Below, piece by piece: positions 53,581 through 64,000 of a DNA stretch of 64,000 bases. Each line of letters starts with the position of its first letter. Position 1 is the stretch's first letter. The notes beneath the pieces were generated by a model that saw nothing but the letters and a program-made list of their open reading frames with translations, searched no databases and had not been told where the DNA came from. Source of the stretch: Streptomyces sp. JHA26 (GTDB taxonomy: Bacteria > Actinomycetota > Actinomycetes > Streptomycetales > Streptomycetaceae); NCBI RefSeq assembly GCF_002005565.1, contig NZ_BDJC01000009.1:94534-158533 (forward strand). Direction: 5' to 3'. Both the position numbers and the translations under genes were made by a program.

Positions 53581-54207
53581 GAGCCACATGCCCACGATCG
53601 CGTCGACCAGCCCGTCGGCGGCGCCCCGCCAGCTGGCGCGAGGGGTCGGACGCCCTTCGGCGAGGGCGCGTTCCCGCTCGGCCGCCGTGTGCACGATGAG
53701 GTGGCGGGCCATGTCGCCCCGCTCGGCCCGGACCTCCTCGGGGAGCGCCGGCATGCACCGGTTCCGTCCGGCGATGATCTCGCGCAGCGACGCGGAGCCG
53801 CGGGACTCGTCGAGCATGATCTGACGCAGCGCCGGGTCGGTCATGACCTGGGCGCAGAACCGGGCGTACCAGGTCGGGCTGCCCAGTGCCGCCAGGTGGT
53901 CGAACTGCGGCCGCACCAGGCAGTCCACCCAGTCGCGCAGCTGCGGCGCGTCGCCGAGCGCGGCCAGTTGCCGGGCCCGCAGGTCCTCGACGCGCTCGGA
54001 GTGCCGCTGGACGATGGCGCGGACCAGATCCGCCTTGGTGCCGAAGTGGTAACCGACCGCGGCGTTGTTGCCCTGTCCGGCGGCCTCGCTGACCTGGCGG
54101 TTGGACACCGCGTACACCCCGTGTTCGGCGAACAGCCGCTCGGCCGTGGTCAGGATCAGCTGCCGGGTCGTGCTGACCTGTTCCGCCCGTCCCGTCCTGC
54201 CCGCCAT
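53551..54207 (-). CDS. TetR-family regulator
   Basis: 218 residues. The HTH is AERLFAEHGVYAVSNRQVSEAAGQGNNAAVGYHFGTKADLV (residues about 22-62, given in parts), followed by a ligand domain without close match. Divergent from an MFS exporter; the gap holds a 23-base imperfect palindrome that should be its operator. ATG 54207 is chosen as the Met before AGRTGRAEQV; an upstream Met in the same frame is possible. Target most likely the neighbouring exporter. Confidence 0.85.
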   Translation of the reverse strand: MAGRTGRAEQVSTTRQLILTTAERLFAEHGVYAVSNRQVSEAAGQGNNAAVGYHFGTKADLVRAIVQRHSERVEDLRARQLAALGDAPQLRDWVDCLVRPQFDHLAALGSPTWYARFCAQVMTDPALRQIMLDESRGSASLREIIAGRNRCMPALPEEVRAERGDMARHLIVHTAAERERALAEGRPTPRASWRGAADGLVDAIVGMWLAPVTPRRGV

Positions 54208-54372
54208 GATCACCGCCGCGCCGGGACTTCGCTCACGGCCCGCGACGGCCAGTCCCTCGAGTCGTCGCAGGTCCGCCGTCATGCGGCGCGTTCTCACCGA
54301 AGCCTACGCAACAGCGGGGCCGGGGCGGTGCGCGGCCCGGTCGAGCGCGCCTCTGCCGCAGCCCCCTACACT

Positions 54373-54395
54373 AATTCAAGCGACTGACTTAAATT
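54373..54395 (+). promoter_or_regulatory. Probable TetR operator
   Basis: 23-base imperfect palindrome, 8 of 11 arm positions paired around a central C, AT-rich against the window. It directly follows TACACT (54367-54372), a possible -10 of the MFS gene, so a bound repressor would block that promoter. Confidence 0.6.
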
Positions 54396-54433
54396 CTTCC
54401 CGGATCCGCGATCCTCCCCTGAAAGGCACCTCC

Positions 54434-55888
54434 ATGTCCCCTTCTCCCGCCGCGCCGCGGCCGAACGCCGTGGTGGCGGTACTGGCCCTGGCCGGGATCG
54501 TCGTCTCGCTGATGCAGACGCTCGTCATCCCGATCGTCCCGGACCTGCCGAGACTCCTGGACGCTCCGGCGTCGGACGCGGCATGGGCGGTGACGGCCAC
54601 CCTGCTCGCCGCCGCCGTGGCCACCCCGGTCGTCGGCCGCCTGGGCGACATGGCCGGCAAGCGGCGCATGCTGCTGTTCAGCCTGGTACTGCTGATCGCC
54701 GGTTCGGTGGTCTGCGGACTGAGCGACTCACTGGCCCCGATGGTCGTGGGCCGGGCCATGCAGGGCCTGTCCGCCGCGGTGATCCCGCTCGGCATCAGCA
54801 TCATGCGCGACGAACTGCCCGCCGAGCGCCTCGCCGGCGCCACCGCCCTGATGAGCGCCTCGCTGGGCGTCGGCGGTGCGCTCGGCCTGCCCGCCGCCGC
54901 GCTGATCGCGGACAACCTCGACTGGCACATGCTGTTCTGGACCTCCGGCGCGCTCGGTGCCGTCGCCCTGGTGCTGGTACTGGCGCTCGTGCCCGAGTCG
55001 GCGGTGCGCACCGGCGGCCGCTTCGACGTGCCGGGCGGCATCGGCATGGCGACCGGCCTGGTGTGCCTGCTGCTGGCGGTCTCCAAGGGCGCCGACTGGG
55101 GCTGGAGCAGCGGCCTCACCCTCGGTCTGTTCGCGGCGTCCGTGCTGATCCTGCTGGTGTGGGGCGGGTGGGAGCTGCGCACCCCGCAGCCGCTGGTGGA
55201 CCTGCGCACCACGGCGCGCCGTCAGGTGCTGTTCACCAACCTGGCGTCGATAGCCGTCGGCTTCTCGATGTTCGCGATGTCCCTGGTACTTCCGCAGCTC
55301 CTGCAGTTGCCCGAGGCGACCGGTTACGGGCTCGGCCGTTCCCTGCTGACCGCCGGTCTGGTGATGGCGCCCTCCGGCCTGGTGATGATGGCGTTCGCCC
55401 CGGTCTCCGCGAAGGTGTCCGGGTCCAGGGGTCCGAAGGTGACCCTGATGACCGGCACCCTGATCGTGGCGGCCGGTTACGGGCTGAACATCGTGCTGAT
55501 GTCCGAGGTCTGGCACCTGGTGCTGGTCTCCTGCGTCATCGGCGCGGGCATCGGCTTCACCTACGGCGCCATGCCGGCCCTGATCATGGGCGCGGTGCCG
55601 GCGAGCGAGACGGCCGCCGCGAACAGCCTCAACACCCTGATGCGGTCCATCGGCACGTCGGTCGCCAGTGCGATCGCCGGAGTGATCCTGGCGCAGATGA
55701 CCGTCAGCCTCGGCGGTTTCGCCCTGCCGTCCGAGAACGCCTTCAAGGTGGTCATGGCCATCGGCGCCGGCGCCGCCCTGCTCGCCTTCGTCATCGCCTC
55801 CTTCATCCCGACGCACCGTCCCGCCGCCGGAGTGGCGCGCGCGGCGTCGGACGGGGGCGTCGAGGCCGAGGCCGCCCCCGCGCGCTGA
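54434..55888 (+). CDS. MFS drug exporter (DHA2-like, about 14 helices)
   Basis: 484 residues. Motif C-like [31 protein letters not shown] region (about 130-156) and [14 protein letters not shown] (motif A, about 67-80) identify drug:H+ antiporters; length and helix count suggest the 14-helix DHA2 group. ATG 54434 has GAAAGG upstream. Under likely control of the divergent TetR protein. Substrate unknown. Confidence 0.85.
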   Translation: MSPSPAAPRPNAVVAVLALAGIVVSLMQTLVIPIVPDLPRLLDAPASDAAWAVTATLLAAAVATPVVGRLGDMAGKRRMLLFSLVLLIAGSVVCGLSDSLAPMVVGRAMQGLSAAVIPLGISIMRDELPAERLAGATALMSASLGVGGALGLPAAALIADNLDWHMLFWTSGALGAVALVLVLALVPESAVRTGGRFDVPGGIGMATGLVCLLLAVSKGADWGWSSGLTLGLFAASVLILLVWGGWELRTPQPLVDLRTTARRQVLFTNLASIAVGFSMFAMSLVLPQLLQLPEATGYGLGRSLLTAGLVMAPSGLVMMAFAPVSAKVSGSRGPKVTLMTGTLIVAAGYGLNIVLMSEVWHLVLVSCVIGAGIGFTYGAMPALIMGAVPASETAAANSLNTLMRSIGTSVASAIAGVILAQMTVSLGGFALPSENAFKVVMAIGAGAALLAFVIASFIPTHRPAAGVARAASDGGVEAEAAPAR

Positions 55889-56022
55889 CGGCGACGCCGC
55901 CGGTCCGCCCGACGGCGGCCGGGCCGTCCGGCGTCCCCTTCGGGCCCCGCGCCCGGCGGGAGCCGACGGCAGTCGGGCGGATCCCGCGGTCCCCGTGTCC
56001 CGGAGGGCACTATCGTGTCCGC

Positions 56023-56958
56023 ATGTCCGCCCCCGAACTGATCCGTATCGTCTCCCGCGACTCCCCCATGGCCCTCGCTCAGGTCGAGCGCGTCCGGGCC
56101 GAGTTGGCGGCCCTCCACCCCGGCGTGCGCACCGAGGTCGTGCCGGTGAGGACCACCGGCGACAAGTGGCTCGGCGACCTGTCGCAGGTGGAGGGCAAGG
56201 GCGCCTTCACCAAGGAGGTCGACGCCGCGCTGCTGTCGGGCGAGGCCGACCTGGCGGTGCACTGCGTCAAGGACGTGCCCGCCGACCGGCCGCTCCCGGC
56301 GGGCACGGTGTTCGCCGCGTTCCTGAAGCGGGACGACATCCGGGACGCCCTCGTCCACCCGGGCGGGCTCACTCTGGACGAGCTCCCGGAGGGGACCCGC
56401 GTCGGCACCTCCTCGGTGCGCCGCGTCGCCCAGCTGGCCGCCACGCACCCGCACCTGACGTGCGTCCCGTTCCGCGGCAACGCCAACCGGCGGCTCGCGA
56501 AGCTGGCCGCCGGCGAGGCGGACGCCCTGCTGCTCGCGGTCTCCGGCCTGGAGCGCATCGGCCGCACCGACGTGATCAGCGAGGTCCTGTCCACCGAGAC
56601 GATGATGCCGCCGATCGGCGCGGGCGTCCTCGCCCTCCAGTGCCGCCAGGACGACGCCGAGCTGATCGACGCGGTCAGCGGCCTCGGCGATCCGGACACC
56701 CACCGGGAGGTCACGGCGGAGCGCATGTTCCTGCACGTGCTCCAGGGGCACTGCAACAGTCCGATCGCCGGGTACGCCCGGGTGGACCGGAGCGGGGAAC
56801 TCGCCCTGCGGGGCTGCGTGTTCACTCCCGACGGCAAGGTGCGGCTGAACGCCCACGAGTGGGCGGGCCGGCTGGACCCGGCCACCCTCGGCACGTCGGT
56901 CGCCGTGGCGCTGCTGCGCCAGGGCGCCCGGGAGATCATCGACGGCATCGCGCACTGA
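56023..56958 (+). CDS. hemC: Hydroxymethylbilane synthase, stand-alone
   Basis: 311 residues. The full family pattern is present: [25 protein letters not shown] (Asp84 catalytic), [17 protein letters not shown], and the dipyrromethane-cofactor Cys244 in [10 protein letters not shown] (usually GGC..PI). It joins four porphobilinogens to hydroxymethylbilane for haem and corrin synthesis. No other hem gene is nearby, so it is probably a second copy beside the usual hem operon. ATG 56023 has no ribosome site and TATCGT at 56011-56016, consistent with a leaderless transcript. Confidence 0.93.
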   Translation: MSAPELIRIVSRDSPMALAQVERVRAELAALHPGVRTEVVPVRTTGDKWLGDLSQVEGKGAFTKEVDAALLSGEADLAVHCVKDVPADRPLPAGTVFAAFLKRDDIRDALVHPGGLTLDELPEGTRVGTSSVRRVAQLAATHPHLTCVPFRGNANRRLAKLAAGEADALLLAVSGLERIGRTDVISEVLSTETMMPPIGAGVLALQCRQDDAELIDAVSGLGDPDTHREVTAERMFLHVLQGHCNSPIAGYARVDRSGELALRGCVFTPDGKVRLNAHEWAGRLDPATLGTSVAVALLRQGAREIIDGIAH

Positions 56959-56977
56959 GGCGCCGTCCGCCGGCGGA

Positions 56978-57502
56978 TCAGGCGGTGCCCTCCTCCGCCT
57001 GGTCCCGCAGGAAGGCGCTCACCTGGTGCGCCAGGCAGTCGTCCCGCACCGTGCCCGGCAGGGCCCCGGTGGCCGGCTCGTGCAGCCCGAGACCGCCGGT
57101 CCACAGACGGCGGTCGGCCCACTCCTCGTCCACCCGCAGCTGCACCTGGACGTCCACCTGGCCGAGGCTCGCCTCGGGGCCGGCCGCGTAGAGGACGGCG
57201 GTGGCCCGGCGCAGCGGATGGACGTCGAAGCCCTCGACGAACTGCGAGTTGCGCCAGTCGAGGAACGCGCCCTCGCCGTCGGGACCGGTCCGCACGTCGA
57301 TCTGCCCGTCCTCCAGGTGGATGCAGAAGGGCCGGGCGCCCCGGTTCTCGACGGTCACCCGGACACTGAAGTACGTCAGGCCCTCGGCGGCGTCGTCGCG
57401 GCCACGCGGCGGCTCGGCCGCCTCCAGACGGTGGACGCGGACCCGCAGACCGGCGTGTTCGTCGTACTCCTGCCAGTCCCCGACCACGTTCGGCTCGTAC
57501 AC
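56978..57502 (-). CDS. Unknown beta-rich protein
   Basis: 174 residues. The middle (TYFSVRVTVENRGARPFCIHLEDGQIDVRTG) suggests an immunoglobulin-like or DUF4352-like beta sandwich without a signal peptide. GTG 57502 has GAGAGGTG upstream. Conserved-looking but not recognised. Convergent with hemC (19 bases apart) and divergent from the sigma factor gene across 401 bases. Confidence 0.6.
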   Translation of the reverse strand: MYEPNVVGDWQEYDEHAGLRVRVHRLEAAEPPRGRDDAAEGLTYFSVRVTVENRGARPFCIHLEDGQIDVRTGPDGEGAFLDWRNSQFVEGFDVHPLRRATAVLYAAGPEASLGQVDVQVQLRVDEEWADRRLWTGGLGLHEPATGALPGTVRDDCLAHQVSAFLRDQAEEGTA

Positions 57503-57903
57503 AGCGCACCTCTCGACTTCCCGAAGCTGCTTCCTATCCGTGTGCTCAGTGCACTGTCAAATGAGCCGAATGCGCTGTGGCCAGGGGGTTCACCCCCTTT
57601 GATCGGTGATCAAGCGCTGCGCAGGAACTATCCGCCGCGCACCCCGCCGGCCGATCACGGTGGGCGTGCCGCACATCACGTTCCGCGCCGGCGCCCGCCC
57701 GGGGCCGTCGGCGCGGCCGTTCGGACGAGCGTTCCGCCCCCACAAGGCTTAATGTCCCTATATACGACGACTTGTTTTGACGTCGGACAGACAGGGAAAG
57801 CCCCTGCCGGTGCTTCGGACAGGAGGCACCTCCGCGGAACCGGCCCGTCCGGCTCTCCGGTGTCCTGTCCACCCGGCACCCCTGCTGAGGGAGGTGCGCA
57901 CCC
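57503..57903 (+). promoter_or_regulatory. Regulatory region of the SigB-like sigma gene
   Basis: 401 bases, no gene. A GTTT (57775-57778), 16-base spacer and GGGAAA (57795-57800) approximate the SigB-type promoter GxxT-N14-16-GGGTAx, as expected for an autoregulated sigma factor. Also present are palindromes CAGTGCACTG (57547-57556), a GGGGG-TTCA-CCCCC hairpin (57584-57597) and TTGATC-GGT-GATCAA (57599-57613), which may be operators. Confidence 0.45.
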
Positions 57904-58695
57904 ATGCGTATCGCCAGCAGAACCAGGCCCCACCCGCACGACGACGCGCCGGACACGGCCGCCGCGTTCGAACGGCTCGCCGGACTGCCCGACGGTCCGG
58001 AACGCAAGGCGCTGCGGGACGAACTGATCCAGGTGTGGCTTCCCATGGCCGAGCGCATCGCCGTCCGCTTCCGCGGACGCGGCGAGAGCCTGGACGACCT
58101 CTACCAGGTGGCGGCCCTCGGCCTGGTCAAGGCCGTCGACCACTACGATCCCGGGCGCGGCCACGCCTTCGAGGCGTACGCCGTACCGACCGTCACCGGC
58201 GAGATCAAGCGGCACTTCCGCGACCACATGTGGACGCTGCACGTGCCGCGGCGGATCCAGGACCTGCGCAACCGGGTGCGCCGCGCCGCGAAGGAGCTGG
58301 CGCAGACCACGCCGGGACGCGCCCCCACGGTCGAGGAGATCGCCGAGCACGCGCACCTGACGACGGCCGAGGTCCGCACCGGGATGGAGGCGCTGGAGTG
58401 CTTCTCCGCCCTCTCGCTGGAGGCGGAGATGCCGGGCACCGACGGGTACGCCCTCGGGGACGCGCTCGGCGGCCCGGACCCGGCCTTCGACACGGTCGTC
58501 GACCGGGTGGCCGTCCGCCCCTGCCTGGAGGCGCTGCCCGAGCGTGAGCGCACCATCCTCTACCTGCGCTTCTTCGGCGGGATGACGCAGAGCCGCATCG
58601 CGCAGCAGCTCGGCATCTCCCAGATGCACGTCTCGCGTCTGCTCAGCGGCTGCTTCGACCGGATCCGCGAGGAGATCCTCGCGGAGGCCCGTTGA
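57904..58695 (+). CDS. SigB/SigF-family RNA polymerase sigma factor
   Basis: 263 residues. Region 2 is LDDLYQVAALGLVKAVDHYDPGRG...FEAYAVPTVTGEIKRHFRD (about 62-102), region 3 about 115-185, and region 4 LPERERTILYLRFFGGMTQSRIAQQLGISQMHVSRLL (about 217-255; each quoted in parts). It belongs to the Streptomyces stress/differentiation group (SigB, SigF, SigG and relatives). Such factors are held by HATPase anti-sigma factors and released by SpoIIE-type phosphatases; a phosphatase of that type is in this window. ATG 57904 has GGAGGTG at 7 bases. Confidence 0.92.
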   Translation: MRIASRTRPHPHDDAPDTAAAFERLAGLPDGPERKALRDELIQVWLPMAERIAVRFRGRGESLDDLYQVAALGLVKAVDHYDPGRGHAFEAYAVPTVTGEIKRHFRDHMWTLHVPRRIQDLRNRVRRAAKELAQTTPGRAPTVEEIAEHAHLTTAEVRTGMEALECFSALSLEAEMPGTDGYALGDALGGPDPAFDTVVDRVAVRPCLEALPERERTILYLRFFGGMTQSRIAQQLGISQMHVSRLLSGCFDRIREEILAEAR

Positions 58696-58789
58696 CCGGC
58701 ACGCGCCGCCGCGCGCTCCCGCCGGCGGCCCTCACCGCCGCGATCCCACCACCGCGCTCTCACCCCTTGCGCTCCCGCCCATCGCACTC

Positions 58790-59110
58790 TCACCACTGCG
58801 ACGGAGCGCCGGGGATCTGCGTCGGGCCGTGACGGTCCAGGGCGTCCTCCAGGGCGATCCGGATCTCCGCCGGCATCATCCCCGTGCGCCCCCAGACGAG
58901 TATCAGTTCCGCCACGTTGCGCAGTTTGATGTTCGTGTGCTGGGAAACCTCCTTGAGAACGGCCCATCCCTCGTCCGGTCCCACCCGGCCGAGCACGACG
59001 ATCATCCCGATGGCCTGGTCGACGACGGCGTGCGAGACGACCGCCTCCTTCAGCTGCCGGACCTGCTCCTGCAGCCGGAATATCTGGTCCGGGCCCCCGT
59101 CCGTGGGCAT
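58790..59110 (-). CDS. ANTAR-domain protein
   Basis: 106 residues: a short coiled-coil (QIFRLQEQVRQLKEAVVSHAVVDQAIGM) then an ANTAR three-helix domain with DQAIGMIVVLGRVGPDEGW and the conserved helix ends (AELILVW). ANTAR domains bind paired RNA hairpins and prevent termination. No receiver or GAF domain is attached, so it depends on another partner. ATG 59110 has GGAGGTG upstream. Convergent with the sigma factor gene 94 bases away. Confidence 0.85.
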   Translation of the reverse strand: MPTDGGPDQIFRLQEQVRQLKEAVVSHAVVDQAIGMIVVLGRVGPDEGWAVLKEVSQHTNIKLRNVAELILVWGRTGMMPAEIRIALEDALDRHGPTQIPGAPSQW

Positions 59111-59349
59111 GGTCACCTCCGGATCCGGCGTGTCACCGCCGCTTGTGCCGCGCGGTGCGCCACGCGGCCCCGCTCCGACGCCTCCATCGTCATCACATGC
59201 GCCACCCCGCGCCACTGGGCCGTGCGGGGCGCACCCGCCACCGTTTCGGCGGCGCCGCCGGGGTACTCGGCAGGCGCCCCCCGCCGTTCCGGCCGGACAC
59301 TGGTGTGGAACCGGTGACTGCCGGTGGACGAGACCAGGACGCGACCGCC

Positions 59350-60156
59350 ATGGACCACGACATGCCCTCCCCCACCGGTACGGACAGCCGCCTCACCACC
59401 CGCTCCGTGTACGGGGCCCCGTGCTGGGTGAGTCTGACCAGCCGCGACCTCAAGGCCACCGAGGAGTTCTACTCCGCCGTGCTGGGCTGGCAGTGGCGGC
59501 CCGCGAAGCTGGGCGAGCCCTTCCGGATCGCCCTGGCCGACGGGGTGCCGGTCGCCGGGATCGCCGCGGTCGCCGGGATGTGGCAGATGGCGGTGGCGTG
59601 GACGCCGTACTTCGCCGTGCGCAGCGCGGACGAGGCCGTGTCGCGGGCGGCCGAGCGGGGTGGCACGGCCGCGGTCGGGCCGATCTCCCTGCCGCCCGGC
59701 CGGGCGGCGCTGCTCGCCGACCGGGACGGCGCCACCTTCGGGATCTGGGAGGGCGAACTGTTCTCGGACTGGGACACCTGGCGCACCTCCCGTCCGGCGT
59801 TCATCCGGCTGCACACGCGCGACGCGTTCGACGCCGCCATCTTCTACGGCGAGATCTTCGACTGGGCGTCGGGATCGAACGGTTGCTGCGAGGTCGTGTA
59901 CGAGGGCGACGAGGTGGTGCTGCGCAGCCAGGGCGACGTCGTGGCACGCATCGAGTCGGGTGCGCTCGGGGCGGCCCCCGACCCCGCCATCCGGCCGCAC
60001 TGGCAGGTGCACTTCGCGGTCGACGACGTCCCGGCCTGTGCCCGCGCCGCCGAACGGCACGGCGGCAGCGTGCTGGCGCCGGGCGACGACGAGGCCGTGC
60101 TCCGCGACGCCGACGGCGCGCAGTTCACGGTGACCGCGCGCCGCTTCGGACGCTGA
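59350..60156 (+). CDS. Double VOC (glyoxalase-like) protein
   Basis: 268 residues, two vicinal-oxygen-chelate modules: first about 25-135 (CWVSLTSRDLKATEEFYSAVLGW), second about 150-260 (AFIRLHTRDAFDAAIFYGEIFDW). Such tandem proteins include lactoylglutathione-lyase relatives and antibiotic-binding proteins; this one resembles the 27-kDa antigen/CFP32-like group. ATG 59350 chosen, upstream GTG possible. Ligand unknown. Shares a very large terminator hairpin with convergent glgX. Confidence 0.8.
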   Translation: MDHDMPSPTGTDSRLTTRSVYGAPCWVSLTSRDLKATEEFYSAVLGWQWRPAKLGEPFRIALADGVPVAGIAAVAGMWQMAVAWTPYFAVRSADEAVSRAAERGGTAAVGPISLPPGRAALLADRDGATFGIWEGELFSDWDTWRTSRPAFIRLHTRDAFDAAIFYGEIFDWASGSNGCCEVVYEGDEVVLRSQGDVVARIESGALGAAPDPAIRPHWQVHFAVDDVPACARAAERHGGSVLAPGDDEAVLRDADGAQFTVTARRFGR

Positions 60157-60162
60157 TCCCAC

Positions 60163-60225
60163 CGCGCCCTGTCGCCGGGCTCCCGGCCTCCGTCCGGAGG
60201 GCGGGAGCCCGGGCGACAGGGCGCG
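60163..60225 (+). terminator. Large bidirectional terminator between VOC and glgX
   Basis: A 63-base hairpin: 14 bp (60163-60176 with 60212-60225), then 9 bp (60177-60185 with 60202-60210) and a short apical stem, separated by single-base bulges. It fills the gap between the two convergent stops. Confidence 0.85.
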
Positions 60226-60227
60226 GC

Positions 60228-62371
<2,144 letters not shown>

Positions 62372-62375
<4 letters not shown>

Positions 62376-62887
62376 CGGGCCTCCTCCAGAACACCGTGGG
62401 TGGTGCTGACCGGACTGGCCACCCGGCCCACCGGCATGATCTCTCGCGGCACTTCCAGCCCCTCCTGGGTGATCGGCTCCGGCGCGGTCGGCACCAGCGG
62501 TACGCGTTCGCCGGCCCGGGCGCGCTGCGAGAACCAGATGACTTTCGCTCCGGTGTCGGTGGCGCAGCACCCCCAGCCGTCGCTGTTGGCGGCGAGGTGC
62601 TGCAGACAGGTGCGCAGGTCCTGGTCGGGACGGAGCGCGTGGTCGTTGCCCCCTACCGCCGTGATGAGGTGGTGGCGGTTCCACCACATCTCGATCGACG
62701 TGTTCTTGTCGCTCGCGTGCTCGTCGATCGCCCGCAGCAGCATCTCGGCGCCCGAGCAGACGGGTTCGACGAGGTTCTCCAGGTCCCAGAACCTGAGGTG
62801 AGCGGCCAGGATGCGCCTGACCTGTCCGACCCGTTCCGGGCTGACTTCCACGTCGAGGTGGTAGTAGCAGGGCACTGCGGTCTTCAT
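62372..62887 (-). CDS. HATPase-like protein coupled to glgX
   Basis: 171 residues. Residues about 40-110 resemble a GHKL/HATPase_c anti-sigma fold (CSGAEMLLRAIDEHASDKNTSIEMWWNRHHLITAVGGND, quoted in part), but the N box and G1 motifs are poorly kept (no ELVxNA). It is recurrent beside glycogen genes in Streptomyces. It overlaps the glgX start by 4 bases. It may be a degenerate anti-sigma-like regulator or a structural partner of the debranching enzyme. ATG 62887 has GAGGAG about 10 bases upstream. Confidence 0.7.
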
Positions 62888-63115
62888 CGTCGTGGCTCCT
62901 CACCGCGAGAGCTCTCGCTTCTTCCGCGTCCCTTGGGGGACGGGCTCCCCGTGCACGAAGCGTGAGCACTGGTCGCTTCTGAGTCACTCCAGAGTGGGAG
63001 CAGTAGTCCATTCGTGCAACACGAGCGGCGAGCGTGCGGGACCGGCCGGAAACCAGTTGAAGATCCAACAAGACGGGGGGTCACCGTCCGTGCACCATGT
63101 GTGAAGAACTGGATC

Positions 63116-63127
63116 GTCCGTACGGAC
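63116..63127 (+). promoter_or_regulatory. 12-base palindrome before the DUF5133-like gene
   Basis: GTCCGTACGGAC is a perfect palindrome 21 bases before ATG 63149, in the 261-base divergent gap between the HATPase-like gene and the DUF5133-like gene. A possible operator; the bound factor is unknown. Confidence 0.35.
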
Positions 63128-63148
63128 CGTCACGGAAGGTGACCGGCC

Positions 63149-63469
63149 ATGCTGCTTCCTGCGAAGACAGAAGTCGCCCGGCAGCTGCGGCGTTACCGCG
63201 CCTGGGAACGGATGATGCTCGCGTCCCCCGCGGACGTGCGCGTCCGGGCCACCTTCGAGGACTCCGGCTACACCCTCTGCGTGCTCATGGGGAAGCGGTG
63301 CGCGCGCGAGGCGGCCGACGCCGCCGAGCGGTACCTGCGGACGAACCTGATCACTTATCTGCAGGAACAGAACGAGCGGCCCCGTACCGCCCGAGCGGCC
63401 CGGCGCGGCCCGCCGGCGGCGGACCGGCTCTCCCCGTCGGGGCGGAAGACCCCCTCCGGCGCGGCTTGA
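63149..63469 (+). CDS. DUF5133-like small protein
   Basis: 106 residues. LLPAKTEVARQLRRYRAWERMMLASPADVRVRATFEDSGYTLCVLMGKR (quoted in part here) matches the DUF5133 pattern with the hallmark YTLCVLMG. The last 30 residues are basic and Pro-rich. Common in Streptomyces near regulatory genes, no known function. ATG 63149 has GGAAGGTG upstream. Located 53 bases before glgE on the same strand and may be cotranscribed with it. Confidence 0.7.
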   Translation: MLLPAKTEVARQLRRYRAWERMMLASPADVRVRATFEDSGYTLCVLMGKRCAREAADAAERYLRTNLITYLQEQNERPRTARAARRGPPAADRLSPSGRKTPSGAA

Positions 63470-63522
63470 CCCATCCGGCCGGGCCCCGGGCCCGGCCTCG
63501 AGCACGGCGGAGGTGAGAACGG

Positions 63523-64000
63523 ATGAGCGCGACCGTGACGATCGGGCGTATCCCGGTGCGGGACGTCCACCCGGTGGTGGAGTGCGGCAGGCGCCCGGCC
63601 AAGGCGGTGGCGGGAGAGACGTTCGAGGTCACCGCGTCCGTGTTCCGCGAGGGACACGACGCGGTGGCGGCCAACGTCGTGCTGAAGGACCCCGAGGGCC
63701 GTCCGGGCCCGTGGACGCCGATGCGGGAGCTGGCCCCGGGCACCGACCGCTGGGGGGCCGAGGTCACCCCGGGCGCGCCGGGCCGGTGGACCTACCGGGT
63801 GGAGGCCTGGAGCGATCCGGTCGCCACCTGGAAGCACCACGCGCGGATCAAGGTCCCGGCGGGCATCGACACCGGTCTCGTCCTGGAGGAGGGGGCCGAA
63901 CTGTACCGGCGGGCCGCGGCCGGGGTCCCCAAGGACTCCGGCCGGGACGTGGTGCTGGCGGCCGCGGCGGTGCTGCGCGACGACACGCTGCCGGTGGCCA
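63523..64000 (+). CDS. glgE: Maltosyltransferase GlgE (5' part, cut by window end)
   Basis: First 159 residues of the alpha-1,4-glucan:maltose-1-phosphate maltosyltransferase. The N-terminal domain reads TIGRIPVRDVHPVVECGRRPAKAVAGE and continues through the Ig-like part (KDPEGRPGPWTPMRELAPGTDRWGAEV). This N-terminal beta domain precedes the GH13 barrel outside the window. GlgE uses maltose-1-phosphate to elongate glucan in the trehalose-to-glycogen route. ATG 63523 has GGAGG upstream. TreS, Pep2 and GlgB genes would be expected next. Confidence 0.9.
   Translation, partial: MSATVTIGRIPVRDVHPVVECGRRPAKAVAGETFEVTASVFREGHDAVAANVVLKDPEGRPGPWTPMRELAPGTDRWGAEVTPGAPGRWTYRVEAWSDPVATWKHHARIKVPAGIDTGLVLEEGAELYRRAAAGVPKDSGRDVVLAAAAVLRDDTLPVA

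Overview
The window is very GC-rich, densely coding and has strongly G/C-biased third codon positions. It carries a DmdR/IdeR-type iron box, an isorenieratene-type carotenoid cluster, a GlgE-type glycogen locus, a SigB-like sigma factor, a SpoIIE-type phosphatase and many GTG starts. Together these point to a Streptomyces chromosome, probably an arm or sub-arm region. I saw no tRNA, rRNA, CRISPR array, transposase or attachment site, and no in-frame TTA (bldA) codon in the annotated genes.

Layout. 1-4.4 kb: the tail of an unidentified gene, then a GH42 beta-galactosidase and a secreted GH30-like endo-galactanase with a ricin-type lectin domain, plausibly a type II arabinogalactan unit. 4.5-6.1 kb: a small membrane protein and a spore-photoproduct-lyase-like radical SAM protein. 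6.1-10.1 kb: an iron box driving a siderophore ABC operon (ATPase, lipoprotein, fused double permease), followed by a frame-disrupted coding remnant. 10.5-12.05 kb: a ProP-like MFS symporter. 12.1-23.05 kb: a Pyr_excise-like protein, then the carotenoid block. crtI-crtB-Rieske on the minus strand diverges from crtY-crtT-crtU on the plus strand, and a minus-strand operon (SRPBCC, CrtI-like oxidoreductase, SDR) converges on crtU. No crtE is present.

23.3-36.3 kb: mostly small stress or envelope genes. These are a secreted S1 protease behind a LacI-type palindrome, a membrane protein, a Cys/His microprotein, an MBL hydrolase and an SRPBCC protein. They are followed by a coupled nucleotidyltransferase / BON-like / metallophosphoesterase trio and a GNAT. 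Next come a molybdopterin oxidoreductase lacking the N-terminal Fe-S cysteines with a coupled helical partner, DoxX and hemerythrin proteins, and an extended SDR with a degenerate active site. 36.7-47.7 kb: MFS and SLC13 transporters, a fructosamine kinase-like protein, a catalase, a PucR-type regulator, a YciO/YrdC protein and a dienelactone hydrolase.

48-60.2 kb: regulation and transport. Genes are a PAS-PAS-GAF-SpoIIE-HATPase protein, a peroxiredoxin coupled to a DoxX protein, AraC/MFS and TetR/MFS divergent pairs, a stand-alone hemC, a SigB/SigF-like sigma factor, an ANTAR protein and a double VOC protein. 60.2-64 kb: glgX translationally coupled to a HATPase-like protein, a DUF5133-like protein and the 5' end of glgE, cut by the window edge. 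Perfect GC-rich hairpins mark most convergent gene ends.

Candidates for undescribed biology are the nucleotidyltransferase-BON-phosphoesterase operon, the Fe-S-less molybdoenzyme pair, the extra carotenoid-linked redox operon and the HATPase-glgX coupling. All functions are inferred by reading the sequence; no database search was run.
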